64,000 nt of DNA. Origin: Roseicyclus persicicus (GTDB taxonomy: Bacteria > Pseudomonadota > Alphaproteobacteria > Rhodobacterales > Rhodobacteraceae). The notes beneath the pieces are model-generated. The model was given only the letters and a program-made list of their open reading frames with translations. It was not told where the DNA came from and searched no databases. The translations under genes and the position numbers were made by a program. The stretch covers positions 1-64,000 of the forward strand of contig NZ_JAAZQQ010000007.1 of assembly GCF_012395815.1 (NCBI RefSeq), read 5' to 3'. Within the stretch, counting starts at the first letter, position 1. Every line of letters starts with the position of its first letter. This document shows positions 8,326 through 16,014 of this stretch, one piece after another.

Positions 8326-8796
8326 ATGATGCGGCGCGTGATCCCCTGTCTCCTCGCCCTGGCCTGGCCCCTGGCCGGCGGCATCGGCCCGGCCCTGGCC
8401 TGCCCCGACCCGCGCGCCGTCCCCGCCCGGTGGGAGGCCGCAACCGGGCGCGACCTGTGGTCGCCGGCGGTGTTCCCGGTCGAGGCGGGGGGCGACACGC
8501 TCCTGTCGCGCTGCGGCGTCGGCGGGCGCGGCCACGTCCGGTCCCCGCCGGATTTCCTGTTCGATCTCAGCCGGATGGGCCGCTACGACCGGCTCCATGT
8601 GCGGTCCAACGCCGACTGCGATACGGTGCTCCTCTTGCGCGACCCGGCCGGGCGCTGGCATTTCGACGACGACAGCGGCACCGGGCGCACCGCCTCGCTC
8701 AGCCTGGCGGACCCGGCCGATGGCGCCTACGCGATCTGGGTCGGCACCTACCGCGGCCGCCCCTGCCGCGCGCGCCTGACGCTGGAAACCTTCTGA
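8326..8796 (+). CDS. Small secreted protein with one copy of the DD-rich Cys-containing domain
   Basis: A 156-residue protein (155 if the second ATG at 8329 is used) with a signal peptide ending ...GPALA before a Cys. The mature part is a single copy of the domain in the preceding gene: SNADCDTVLLLRDPAGRWHFDD at the centre, then AIWVGTYRGRPC and a TLETF end. It appears to be a one-domain paralogue produced by duplication. It lies downstream of a terminator and converges with a sugar dehydrogenase 10 bases away. No ribosome-binding site is obvious, which leaves the exact start uncertain. Function unknown; likely extracytoplasmic. Confidence 0.72.
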   Translation: MMRRVIPCLLALAWPLAGGIGPALACPDPRAVPARWEAATGRDLWSPAVFPVEAGGDTLLSRCGVGGRGHVRSPPDFLFDLSRMGRYDRLHVRSNADCDTVLLLRDPAGRWHFDDDSGTGRTASLSLADPADGAYAIWVGTYRGRPCRARLTLETF

Positions 8797-8806
8797 TGCC
8801 GCCGCC

Positions 8807-9994
8807 TCAGCGCGACAGCCGCATCAGCCGCGAGGCCGGCCCCTCGTCGGTGACGAACAGGACGGAGCCGTCGAGGTCCACCGCCACGTCGCGCACCCGG
8901 CCCACGCCCTCGGCCAGCCGTTCCTCGCCCGTCACCGCGTCGTCGGTCAGGTCGAGCCGCACCACCGCCTGCGCTACCAGCCCCGCGGCCAGGATGTCGC
9001 CCTGCCAGTCGGGGAACATGGCCCCGTCGTAGACCACCATGCCACCCGGCGCGATCACCGGGTCCCAGTAGTAGCGCGGCTCGACGAAATCGGGCGCATG
9101 GGCGGCGCGGCCATCGCCGATCGCGCGCCCGTCGTAGTTCACCCCGTAGCTGGCGACGGGCCAGCCGTAGTTGCCGCCCGGCACGATCAGGTTCAGCTCG
9201 TCCCCGCCCGCGGGCCCGTGTTCCAGCACCCAGAGCCGGCCCTCGCCATCGACCGCGGCACCCTGCACGTTGCGGTGGCCGTGGCTCAACAGCCCCGGCA
9301 GCGCGCCGGGCACGCCGGCGAAGGGGCCGTCGGCGGGGGCGCTGCCGTCGGGCATCACGCGGATCACCGCGCCGTAGCCGGTGGCGGGGTCCTGCGCGCG
9401 GCCGGCGTGGCGCATCCGGTCGCCGGTGGTGATCGCCACGCTGCCGTCGGGCAGGGGCACCACGCGGCTGCCGAAATGACCCGGGGTGGGCGCGGGCGGA
9501 TCCTGGCGGAAGATCTCGGCCAGCCCCTCGATCCGGGTCAGGTCGGGCGACAGCGTGGCGCGCGCGGCGGCGGTCGCCGATCCCATCAGGCCGGCCGGCG
9601 CGGCGTAGGTGAGGTAGAGCGCCCGGCTCTCGGCGAAGTCGGGGGCCAGCGCGAGGTCGAGAAGCCCGCCCTGCCGCCGGGCCACCACCTCGGGCACACC
9701 GGCGAGGGGCGCCGAGACCGTGCCGTCGGGCGCGACGTGGCGCAGCGTGCCGCCGCGCTCGGTCACGAGGTAGCCGGCGCCGCCCGGCAGCACCGCGACG
9801 GCCCAGGGCGTGTCGAGCCCCGCGGCGACCTCGGACAGGGCCGGGGCGGGCGCGGTCACCTGCGCCGGCGCCTCGGTCTGGCCGGGAAAGGCGGGCGTCA
9901 CGTCGGGGCGGTTCGGGGCGCCATCGGGCCAGGGCTGGGCATGGGCCGAGGCCGCGGCGGCGAGGGCGGCGAGCAGGGCGAGGGCAGGGCGCAT
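8807..9994 (-). CDS. PQQ-dependent soluble sugar dehydrogenase (GSDH family)
   Basis: Periplasmic quinoprotein-type beta-propeller of the aldose sugar dehydrogenase/YliI group, which oxidises sugar aldehyde groups using PQQ. The 395-residue product has a signal peptide (MRPALALLAALAAAASAHAQ) and the family landmarks LDTPWAVAVLPGG, RQGGLLDLALAPDF, GHRNVQGAAVDGEG and LWVLEHGPAGGDELNLI. The ATG at 9994 follows GGAGATTGCCCC. It stands alone, between a convergent secreted-protein gene and rplI. A second, more distant member of the family is at 41775-43046. The true substrate cannot be read from the sequence. Confidence 0.87.
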   Translation of the reverse strand: MRPALALLAALAAAASAHAQPWPDGAPNRPDVTPAFPGQTEAPAQVTAPAPALSEVAAGLDTPWAVAVLPGGAGYLVTERGGTLRHVAPDGTVSAPLAGVPEVVARRQGGLLDLALAPDFAESRALYLTYAAPAGLMGSATAAARATLSPDLTRIEGLAEIFRQDPPAPTPGHFGSRVVPLPDGSVAITTGDRMRHAGRAQDPATGYGAVIRVMPDGSAPADGPFAGVPGALPGLLSHGHRNVQGAAVDGEGRLWVLEHGPAGGDELNLIVPGGNYGWPVASYGVNYDGRAIGDGRAAHAPDFVEPRYYWDPVIAPGGMVVYDGAMFPDWQGDILAAGLVAQAVVRLDLTDDAVTGEERLAEGVGRVRDVAVDLDGSVLFVTDEGPASRLMRLSR

Positions 9995-10023
9995 GGGGCA
10001 ATCTCCGGTCCGGGTCCGCGCAA

Positions 10024-10055
10024 CGAAATAGGCCGCATCCCGGGGGATGCGGCCT
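10024..10055 (-). terminator. Rho-independent terminator of the rpsF-rpsR-rplI operon
   Basis: On the minus strand AGGCCGCATCC and GGATGCGGCCT (10055-10030) form an 11-base stem with a CCCG loop, followed by ATTTCGTTG. It lies 25 bases downstream of the rplI stop. Confidence 0.8.
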
Positions 10056-10080
10056 GAACTTATCGCGAAGGACGCGAGGC

Positions 10081-10671
10081 TTAGCCCTGCGGGCCGTCGC
10101 CCTCGTCCTCGGAGGTCGCGCCGCCGATATCGTCGAACAGCTCGGCGATCTCGAATTCGGCCGCGGCCTCTTCCTCGGCGGCGAGCTCCTGGATCGTCTT
10201 GCCCGACGCCTGCAGCTCGGCCTCTTCGGGCGAGCGGGCGACGTTCAGGACGATCTCGACCTCGACCTCGGGGTGCAGCACGACCTGCACCGCGTGCAGG
10301 CCCAGCTCCTTGATCGGCCGGTTCATCTGCACCTGGCGGCGGTCGACGGTGACGCCCGCCTCGGTCGCGGCATCGGCGGCGTCGCGGGTGGTGACGGATC
10401 CGTAGAGCGCACCGGCGTCGGACGCCGAGCGGATGATGACGAAGCGCTGGCCGTCAAGCTTGGCGGCGAGGGCCTCGGCCTCTTTCTTGGTCTCGAGGTT
10501 GTTGGCCTCGAGCTGCGCCTTCTGGGCCTCGAAGGACTTCAGGTTGGCGTCGTTGGCGCGCAGGGCCTTTTTCTGCGGCAGCAGATAGTTGCGGGCGTAG
10601 CCGTCCTTGACGGTCACGACCTCGCCCATCTGGCCGAGCTTGGCCACGCGTTCGAGCAGGATGACTTCCAT
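10081..10671 (-). CDS. rplI: 50S ribosomal protein L9
   Basis: Structural protein of the large subunit. The 196-residue product begins [32 protein letters not shown] in register with all L9 proteins and has the connecting helix and C-terminal domain. It is longer than E. coli L9 (149) owing to an acidic C-terminal extension (about residues 150-196, rich in E, A and D), as seen in other Alphaproteobacteria. Start ATG at 10671 after AGGAGG. It is the third gene of rpsF-rpsR-rplI and is followed by a terminator. Confidence 0.95.
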   Translation of the reverse strand: MEVILLERVAKLGQMGEVVTVKDGYARNYLLPQKKALRANDANLKSFEAQKAQLEANNLETKKEAEALAAKLDGQRFVIIRSASDAGALYGSVTTRDAADAATEAGVTVDRRQVQMNRPIKELGLHAVQVVLHPEVEVEIVLNVARSPEEAELQASGKTIQELAAEEEAAAEFEIAELFDDIGGATSEDEGDGPQG

Positions 10672-10684
10672 GGGTCGGGCCTCC

Positions 10685-10912
10685 TTACTTCACGGCGTAG
10701 GGCAGAAGGGCCAGGAACCGGGCGCGCTTGATGGCCTGGGCCAGCTTGCGCTGATTCTTGGCGCCGACCGCGGTGATGCGGGAGGGCACGATCTTGCCGC
10801 GCTCGGAGATGTAGCGCTGCAGGAGACGCACGTCCTTGTAGTCGATCTTGGGGGCGCCTTCGCCCTCGAAGGGATCGGTCTTGCGACGGCGGAAAAACGG
10901 TTTGGCTGCCAT
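10685..10912 (-). CDS. rpsR: 30S ribosomal protein S18
   Basis: A 75-residue basic protein, [15 protein letters not shown]..., with the S18 core [25 protein letters not shown]. Length and sequence are typical. It lies between rpsF and rplI on the minus strand with short spacers (17 and 13 bases), the standard bacterial order. Confidence 0.95.
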   Translation of the reverse strand: MAAKPFFRRRKTDPFEGEGAPKIDYKDVRLLQRYISERGKIVPSRITAVGAKNQRKLAQAIKRARFLALLPYAVK

Positions 10913-10929
10913 GGTCTCTCTCCTTCCTC

Positions 10930-11361
10930 TCAGCGGCGCTCGCGGCGGTCGCCGCGGTCACCACGATCCCCGCGATCGCCCCGGTCACCCCGGTCGCCGC
11001 GATCCCCGCGGTCGCCACGGTCACCGCGCTCGCGGTCGTCCCGCTTCTGCATCTGCACCGACGGGCCCTCTTCGTGGGCCTCGACCTTGACGGTCATGAC
11101 GCGCATCACGTCGTCGTGCAGGCGCATCAGGCGCTCCATCTCCTGCACGGCGGCCGGCGGCGCGTCGGTGCGGAAATAGGCGTAGTGGCCCTTGCGGTTC
11201 TTGTTGATCTTGTAGGCCATGGTCTTGAGACCCCAGTATTCGGTCTCGACCACGTTGCCGCCGTTGTCCTTGAGGATGGTGCCGAAGTGTTCGACGAGGC
11301 CCTCGGCCTGCGCGCCGGACAGGTCCTGACGCGCGATCATCACATGCTCGTAGAGAGGCAT
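10930..11361 (-). CDS. rpsF: 30S ribosomal protein S6 with a GDR-repeat tail
   Basis: The first about 100 residues are ordinary S6 ([26 protein letters not shown]..., [22 protein letters not shown]). The C-terminus (residues 109-143) is a low-complexity tail with nine consecutive Gly-Asp-Arg units (113-139) capped by RERR. The ATG at 11361 is the conserved start; the longer reading frame upstream (to 11532) is not conserved. Many Alphaproteobacterial S6 proteins have charged C-terminal extensions, but a perfect 9-fold GDR run is notable. It is the first gene of the S6-S18-L9 operon. Confidence 0.95.
   Translation of the reverse strand: MPLYEHVMIARQDLSGAQAEGLVEHFGTILKDNGGNVVETEYWGLKTMAYKINKNRKGHYAYFRTDAPPAAVQEMERLMRLHDDVMRVMTVKVEAHEEGPSVQMQKRDDRERGDRGDRGDRGDRGDRGDRGDRGDRGDRRERR
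10945..11025 (-). repeat. 9-bp tandem repeat encoding (GDR)9 in rpsF
   Basis: Nine in-frame 9-base units encode Gly-Asp-Arg. Codon variation between units (CGC/CGG/CGT-type Arg, GGC/GGT/GGG Gly) shows it is not a freshly expanded identical repeat. Unit number could change by slippage without a frameshift. Confidence 0.85.
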
Positions 11362-11530
11362 GGAAGCTCCAGTTCTGTTACGGGCGTCTTTCAAAGGCCG
11401 GGGCATCTGCCGTCCCCGCCCCCCGGACCACGAGGGAGTACGCCGATCATCAGACATGCGGCGAGGACCCGCGGCGTATAGCGGCCGGGGCCGCGCGTGG
11501 CAAGCCCCGTGGCGGCGGCGGCACCTGCCC

Positions 11531-11559
11531 AATTCTCGCCATGATTCCGGCGCAGAATT
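11531..11559. promoter_or_regulatory. Imperfect inverted repeat between rpsF and the pilin-like gene
   Basis: AATTCTCGCC (11531-11540) faces GGCGCAGAATT (11549-11559), an inverted repeat with one unpaired base, in the divergent region between rpsF and the short pilin-like gene. It is the only AT-containing symmetrical element there and could be an operator. No clear -35/-10 pair was found for either gene. Confidence 0.35.
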
Positions 11560-11598
11560 GCTCGGCTCAAGATGAGTCGTTCACCGGGGGGTGACACC

Positions 11599-11853
11599 AT
11601 GCGCGATACCTGGACACCGACTGGCTGGCAGCGGTCGCTTGCCTTGGCCCTGCGCCGCTTCGGCGCGGAGGAGGACGGGCTTTCCACGGTGGACTGGGTG
11701 GTGATCGCCGCGGGCGCCACGGCGATGGGGATCATGACCCTCAGCACGGGGCGCGACACCGCGACCGACTATTCGGCCGATATCCGCACCGAGCTGGAGG
11801 GCGGGCGCTTCGTCGCGCCGTGGCTCGACGCGCTGCCAGTGCAGCAGCCCTGA
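11599..11853 (+). CDS. Short Flp-pilin-like protein with G-x4-D-W motif
   Basis: An 84-residue protein: a basic N-terminal leader (MRDTWTPTGWQRSLALALRR), then EEDG-LSTVDWVV and a hydrophobic helix (about 33-48), followed by a short polar tail. Leader, Gly27, four residues, acidic residue, aromatic residue and hydrophobic helix match type IVb (Flp/TadE-type) prepilins, except that the usual E-Y is D-W (Asp32-Trp33). The ATG at 11599 follows GGGGGTG; ATG at 11572 is an alternative with no ribosome-binding site. The gene 152 bases downstream repeats the same N-terminal design. No tad/cpa assembly genes are in this window. I infer a pilin-like or membrane-anchored protein; function unproven. Confidence 0.65.
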   Translation: MRDTWTPTGWQRSLALALRRFGAEEDGLSTVDWVVIAAGATAMGIMTLSTGRDTATDYSADIRTELEGGRFVAPWLDALPVQQP

Positions 11854-12005
11854 CGGCGCGGCGCGCGCGACCCACGTGCCCCGCCGGATGACCCCGACGC
11901 CGCCGCGCCGCGGAAGCATCCGATTGCCGCCAAATTTCCAACACATGTGCCCAATATCCCGACGGGGAAATGTCCGGCCCCCGGGCCATCCATGGGATGA
12001 GGTGC

Positions 12006-12983
12006 ATGTTGCGTATCGGCTCGAACCTGCGTCGCCCGGTCGTCCGGTTCCTGACCGAGGACGACGGCGTGTCGACGATCGACTGGGTTCTGATGTGCTG
12101 CGGCGCCACCGGTGCCGCGATGATCCTGCTCAACGTCACCGGCCGCGAGGTCGGCACCTATTCGGGCGACGTGCGCGACGAGCTGCAGTCGTCCTATTTC
12201 CAGGCGTCCTGGACGGAGGCGGTGGAGCTGCCGCCCCAGGACGAGTGGGGCAACCAGGGCGTCATCACCCCTGTCTACGAGGGCGGGACGGGCGGCAGCG
12301 ATGCCTTCGAGCAATTCCTGCGCGGCAACAACGGCCACGGCAACGACGCGGACGGCTGCGACGCGTCGAACCCGGGCAACAACCCCAACTGCGTGGGCGA
12401 CACCACCGACGATGACGGCGCCCCCGGCGGCGGTGGCGGCACCGTGACGCCGACCCCGACGCCCACGCCGACGCCCACCCCGACGCCGACCCCGACGCCC
12501 ACGCCGACGCCCACGCCGACGCCGACGCCCACGCCCACGCCCACGCCCACGCCGACCCCGACGCCGCCGGCCGCGACCTGCCCGAACGGCAGCCAGACCG
12601 GCACGGCGCTCATGGCGAGCGGGACGCAGCTGTGGTACATCCTGACCTATGCCAACATTCCCGCCGGCGGGCCGCTGCGGATCGAGGATTGCACCGGGTT
12701 GCCGGGCACGGGCCGCATCACCCTGAACCCGACCTATTCGCTGACCGTCTACGACATGCAGGGCTACAACCGGCTGGAGATCGAGACCTACGGCAACTGC
12801 AACACGGTCCTTCTTGTGCGCGATCCGGCCGGCAACTGGTACTACGACGACAACAACGGCGACGGCTCGAACGCCGAACTCAACGTGCCGAACAACCCCA
12901 CGCTGTCGGGCCGCGTCGACATCTGGGTCGGCACCAAGGGCGGCAACAGCTGCAACACGACGCTGGAAATCGAGACCTGGTGA
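12006..12983 (+). CDS. Pilin-like N-terminus, (Thr-Pro)20 stalk and C-terminal secreted domain
   Basis: A 325-residue three-part protein. Residues 1-20 are a basic leader, followed by EDDG-VSTIDWVL with Gly21, Asp26 and Trp27 in the same positions as the preceding pilin-like protein, and a hydrophobic helix to about 42. A polar, Asn/Asp/Gly-rich segment follows to about 145, then 20 uninterrupted Thr-Pro dipeptides (148-187). Residues 192-325 are the domain also found at 6.6-8.8 kb: GNCNTVLLVRDPAGNWYYDD, GRVDIWVGTKGGNSC and an EIETW end. The start is uncertain: ATG 12006 is preceded by TGAGGTGC, ATG 11997 is in frame. The architecture suggests a surface-displayed pilin-like adhesin on a rigid stalk; this is inference. 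Confidence 0.65.
   Translation: MLRIGSNLRRPVVRFLTEDDGVSTIDWVLMCCGATGAAMILLNVTGREVGTYSGDVRDELQSSYFQASWTEAVELPPQDEWGNQGVITPVYEGGTGGSDAFEQFLRGNNGHGNDADGCDASNPGNNPNCVGDTTDDDGAPGGGGGTVTPTPTPTPTPTPTPTPTPTPTPTPTPTPTPTPTPTPTPTPPAATCPNGSQTGTALMASGTQLWYILTYANIPAGGPLRIEDCTGLPGTGRITLNPTYSLTVYDMQGYNRLEIETYGNCNTVLLVRDPAGNWYYDDNNGDGSNAELNVPNNPTLSGRVDIWVGTKGGNSCNTTLEIETW
12447..12566 (+). repeat. Hexanucleotide repeat encoding (Thr-Pro)20
   Basis: Twenty copies of ACGCCS/ACCCCG-type hexamers encode an uninterrupted Thr-Pro tract. The third base of the Pro codon alternates between C and G. Gain or loss of units keeps the reading frame and would only change the length of the stalk. Confidence 0.9.
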
Positions 12984-13008
12984 TCCGCCCCAAGGGCGAC
13001 AGGACAAG

Positions 13009-13037
13009 GGGCGGCCCCGGCGCGGGCCGCCTTTTTC
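13009..13037 (+). terminator. Rho-independent terminator
   Basis: GGCGGCCC (13010-13017) pairs with GGGCCGCC (13024-13031) around a CGGCGC loop and is followed by TTTTT (13032-13036), 26 bases after the stop of the pilin-like stalk protein. It separates that gene from fabD. Confidence 0.85.
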
Positions 13038-13101
13038 GTCGCGTTGCGCCGGGGGCGGCCTTGCGCTAGCCCATGGCGCGAGTGGACCACGAGGGACAGC
13101 G

Positions 13102-14046
13102 ATGACACGAGCCTTTCTTTTCCCCGGCCAGGGGGCGCAGACCATCGGCATGGGGCGTGACCTGGCCGAGGCCTACCCGGCCGCGCGCGCGGTGTTCGAC
13201 GAGGTCGACGCGGCGCTGGGCGAGAAGCTGTCGGCGCTGATCTGGGAGGGCGACCAGGACACCCTGACCCTGACGCGGAACGCGCAGCCGGCGCTGATGG
13301 CGACCTCGATGGCGGTGATGGCGGCGCTGAAGGCCGAGGGGGTCGAGGTGACGGCGGCGGCCTATGTGGCGGGTCATTCGCTGGGCGAATACTCGGCGCT
13401 GGCGGCGGCCGGCGCGCTGAGCCTGGGCGACGCGGCGCGGCTGCTCAGGCTGCGGGGCGAGGCGATGCAGAAGGCGGTGCCGATGGGCGAGGGGGCGATG
13501 GCGGCGCTCCTCGGGCTCGACTTCGAGGCGGTCAGCGCGATCGCGGCCGAGGCGGCCGAGCACCAGGTCTGCGCCGCGGCCAACGACAACGACCCCGCGC
13601 AGGTGGTGATCTCGGGCCACCGCGCCGCGGTGATGCGGGCGGTCGAGATCGCCAAGGTGCAGGGCGCCAAGCGGGCGGTGATGCTGCCGGTCTCCGCGCC
13701 CTTCCATTGCGCCCTGATGGAACCCGCCGCCGACGCGATGGCCGAGGCGCTGAGCCACGTCGACATCGCCGAGCCGAAGGTGCCGCTGGTCGGCAACGTG
13801 ACGGCGCACGCCGAAAGCGACCCGATGCTGATCGTGAACCACCTGGTTGACCAGGTGACGGGGCGGGTGCGCTGGCGCGAGAGCGTGCAGTGGATGGTCG
13901 CCCACGGCGTGACCGAGACCTGGGAGATCGGGGCGGGCAAGGCGCTGTCGGGCATGGTCAAGCGGATCGAGCGGTCGGTCGAGACCCGCGGCCTTGCCAC
14001 GGCCGACGAGGTGCGCGCCGCCGCGGCGGCGGTTCACGGTGCGTAG
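13102..14046 (+). CDS. fabD: Malonyl-CoA:ACP transacylase
   Basis: Loads malonate from CoA onto acyl carrier protein for fatty-acid elongation. The 314-residue product has FPGQGAQ (7-13), the nucleophile elbow GHSLGEYSAL (Ser93), the Arg in RLRGEAMQ, and the SAPFHCALM histidine segment. Start ATG at 13102 after GAGGGACAGCG. It opens a fab cluster (fabD, an anchored protein, fabG, acpP, fabF). The next gene's GTG lies inside its 3' end. Confidence 0.95.
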   Translation: MTRAFLFPGQGAQTIGMGRDLAEAYPAARAVFDEVDAALGEKLSALIWEGDQDTLTLTRNAQPALMATSMAVMAALKAEGVEVTAAAYVAGHSLGEYSALAAAGALSLGDAARLLRLRGEAMQKAVPMGEGAMAALLGLDFEAVSAIAAEAAEHQVCAAANDNDPAQVVISGHRAAVMRAVEIAKVQGAKRAVMLPVSAPFHCALMEPAADAMAEALSHVDIAEPKVPLVGNVTAHAESDPMLIVNHLVDQVTGRVRWRESVQWMVAHGVTETWEIGAGKALSGMVKRIERSVETRGLATADEVRAAAAAVHGA

Positions 14047-14614
14047 GCGGCTCTGGCTCTGGCTGGCCGCGGCGGCGGTGGTCGTCGCGGGGACGGCGGG
14101 CCTGATCGCGCTGGCCACCGCGGGCGGCACCATCCTGCGCGTGGAGGAGGGCCGGCGCATCATCGTCGAGGGCCCGATCACCGGGGCCGCGACGGAACGG
14201 TTCCAGCGCTTCGTCGAGGCCAACCCGGGGCTGCTGGAGGTGGTGCTGGGCGACAACAGCGGCACCGGCGACGTGACCTGGCTGGTGCAGATGGGCGACG
14301 TGATCCGGCGCGAGGGGCTGATGGTGCGGGCGACCGGCACGCTGGACAACGACGCCATCTTGCTGTTCCTCGCGGGCACGGTGCGGGGGCTGGACGGTGG
14401 CCGGCTGGTTCTGACCGGCGACGCGGCGGCGCGGCGGGCGGGCCTTCCGGTGGACAGCCGTCCGGTGGCCGCGACGCTCAGGACGCAGTACGTGGAGCGG
14501 ATGCTGGGCAGCCCGGACTTCGCCGCCTACATGGCCGAGACCCGCGCCACGGCGGACCGGGTCGAGATCGGGGCGGCGGAGATCGCGCGCTTCGGGCTGG
14601 CGACGGCGCCCTGA
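14039..14614 (+). CDS. Membrane-anchored periplasmic protein, possibly ClpP-fold
   Basis: A 191-residue protein starting at GTG 14039 inside the fabD stop region (8-base overlap), which implies translational coupling. A basic start (VRRRLWLWL) and one hydrophobic segment (about 6-27) predict a signal anchor with a periplasmic body. The body (VEGPITGAATERFQRFVEAN, LDNDAILLFLAGTVRGLDGGRLVL) recalls the COG3904-type predicted periplasmic proteins with a crotonase/ClpP-like fold. The usual GxSxA nucleophile is not evident. It sits between fabD and fabG but has no known role in fatty-acid synthesis. Confidence 0.6.
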   Translation: MRRRLWLWLAAAAVVVAGTAGLIALATAGGTILRVEEGRRIIVEGPITGAATERFQRFVEANPGLLEVVLGDNSGTGDVTWLVQMGDVIRREGLMVRATGTLDNDAILLFLAGTVRGLDGGRLVLTGDAAARRAGLPVDSRPVAATLRTQYVERMLGSPDFAAYMAETRATADRVEIGAAEIARFGLATAP

Positions 14615-14663
14615 CGGGCGGAACGGGGCACGGCCCCGCAAGGACGGAAAGCGGAGGACAGGC

Positions 14664-15401
14664 ATGTTCGATCTGACGGGAAAAGCGGCGCTGGTGACGG
14701 GCGCCTCGGGGGGAATCGGGGCCGAGATCGCCCGCGCGCTGCACGGCGCGGGCGCGACGGTCGCGCTGTCGGGCACGCGCGAGGCGCCGCTGGCAGAGCT
14801 GGCCGGGGAGCTGGGCGCGCGGGCGCATGTGCTGCCCTGCAACCTGAGCGACGCCGCCGCGGTCGAGGCGCTGCCGAAACAGGCGGTCGAGGCGATGGGC
14901 GCGGTCGACATTCTGGTGAACAACGCCGGCATCACGCGGGACAACCTGTTCATGCGCATGTCCGACGAGGAATGGGCCAGCGTGCTGGAGGTGAACCTGA
15001 CCTCGACCTTCCGGCTGTGCCGGGGCGTGCTGCGCGGCATGATGAAGGCGCGCTGGGGCCGGATCGTGAACATCTCGTCCGTCGTCGGCGCGACCGGCAA
15101 CCCGGGGCAGGGGAACTATGCCGCGTCCAAGGCGGGCATGGTGGGGATGTCCAAGAGCCTCGCCTACGAGGTGGCGAGCCGGGGCATCACCGTGAACTGC
15201 ATCGCGCCGGGCTTCATCGAGACGGCGATGACCGACAAGCTGAACGACGACCAGAAGGGCAAGATCCTGGGCCAGATCCCGGCGGGCCGGATGGGCAGCG
15301 CGGCCGAGATCGGCGCCGCGGCGCTCTATCTCGCCAGCCCCGAGGCGGGCTACGTGACCGGCGCCACGCTGCACGTGAACGGCGGGATGGCGATGATCTG
15401 A
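14664..15401 (+). CDS. fabG: 3-oxoacyl-ACP reductase
   Basis: NADPH-dependent reduction of 3-ketoacyl-ACP. The 245-residue short-chain dehydrogenase has the cofactor motif TGASGGIG (12-19), the NNAG motif ([15 protein letters not shown]), and the catalytic Ser in NISSVVG with Tyr152 and Lys156 in NYAASK. The NAGITRDNL segment is the FabG hallmark. It has GGAGGACAGGC before the ATG and lies between the anchored protein and acpP. Confidence 0.95.
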   Translation: MFDLTGKAALVTGASGGIGAEIARALHGAGATVALSGTREAPLAELAGELGARAHVLPCNLSDAAAVEALPKQAVEAMGAVDILVNNAGITRDNLFMRMSDEEWASVLEVNLTSTFRLCRGVLRGMMKARWGRIVNISSVVGATGNPGQGNYAASKAGMVGMSKSLAYEVASRGITVNCIAPGFIETAMTDKLNDDQKGKILGQIPAGRMGSAAEIGAAALYLASPEAGYVTGATLHVNGGMAMI

Positions 15402-15439
15402 CGGGCCCGTGCCGCGGTGCGGGGCTGACGCGAAGGCAG

Positions 15440-15467
15440 TTGCCTTCGGTTCGGACTATGCTATAGG
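15440..15467 (+). promoter_or_regulatory. Candidate acpP promoter
   Basis: TTGCCT (15440-15445) and TATAGG (15462-15467) are separated by 16 bases in the 211-base gap before acpP. A promoter here would give acpP the separate, high expression typical of acyl carrier protein genes, with a leader of about 140 bases. Confidence 0.45.
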
Positions 15468-15612
15468 CGGCGCAGATTTGGCCGGGGGCTTTCGGGTTTT
15501 CGGCAACGGACCGTTTGGGCCATGGCCCCCGCGGCCCGGTGAGCGGCCCGAGAGGCAAAACGCAAACGAAGGCGCCGGGACACGAGCGGCACCGCAACGA
15601 ACGAGGATGAAG

Positions 15613-15846
15613 ATGAGCGACATCGCAGAGCGCGTGAAGAAGATCGTGGTGGAGCACCTGAGCGTCGAAGAGGACAAGGTGACGGAGAATGCCTCCTTCA
15701 TCGACGACCTCGGCGCGGATTCGCTCGACACGGTCGAGCTGGTCATGGCCTTCGAGGAAGAGTTCGGGATCGAGATCCCCGACGACGCCGCCGAGACCAT
15801 CCAGACCTTCGGCGACGCGGTGAAGTTCATCGAGGGCGCGCAGTAA
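15613..15846 (+). CDS. acpP: Acyl carrier protein
   Basis: A 77-residue acidic helical protein that carries growing acyl chains on a phosphopantetheine attached to Ser37 in [15 protein letters not shown]. Start ATG 15613 is chosen for the conserved [10 protein letters not shown] start and the GAGG six bases upstream; ATG 15607 is two codons earlier. It is flanked by a candidate promoter and a strong terminator, so it is probably also made as a monocistronic message. Confidence 0.97.
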   Translation: MSDIAERVKKIVVEHLSVEEDKVTENASFIDDLGADSLDTVELVMAFEEEFGIEIPDDAAETIQTFGDAVKFIEGAQ

Positions 15847-15871
15847 GCGCGGCCGCCTCGGCACGGATGTG

Positions 15872-15903
15872 ACGGCCCCCGCAGCGATGCGGGGGCCGTT
15901 TTC
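15872..15903 (+). terminator. Rho-independent terminator after acpP
   Basis: ACGGCCCCCGC (15872-15882) pairs with GCGGGGGCCGT (15889-15899) around AGCGAT and is followed by a T-run (15899-15902). Confidence 0.85.
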
Positions 15904-16014
15904 CGTTCCGGGACGGCGGCCTGACGCCGGCGCGGGGCCCGAGGGATTGCGCCCGGTCGCCCGCGCGCGGTATCAGGGCCGGAAGGGCAAGATTGCGACA
16001 AGGGGACAGCAGGC

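Noticed and set aside
10945-11025. CRISPR-like short repeats
   Set aside because: The 9-bp units are contiguous, have no spacers and encode the GDR tail of ribosomal protein S6.
12447-12566. Satellite or CRISPR-like repeat
   Set aside because: Uninterrupted hexamers in frame within a coding sequence encoding Thr-Pro; no spacers.
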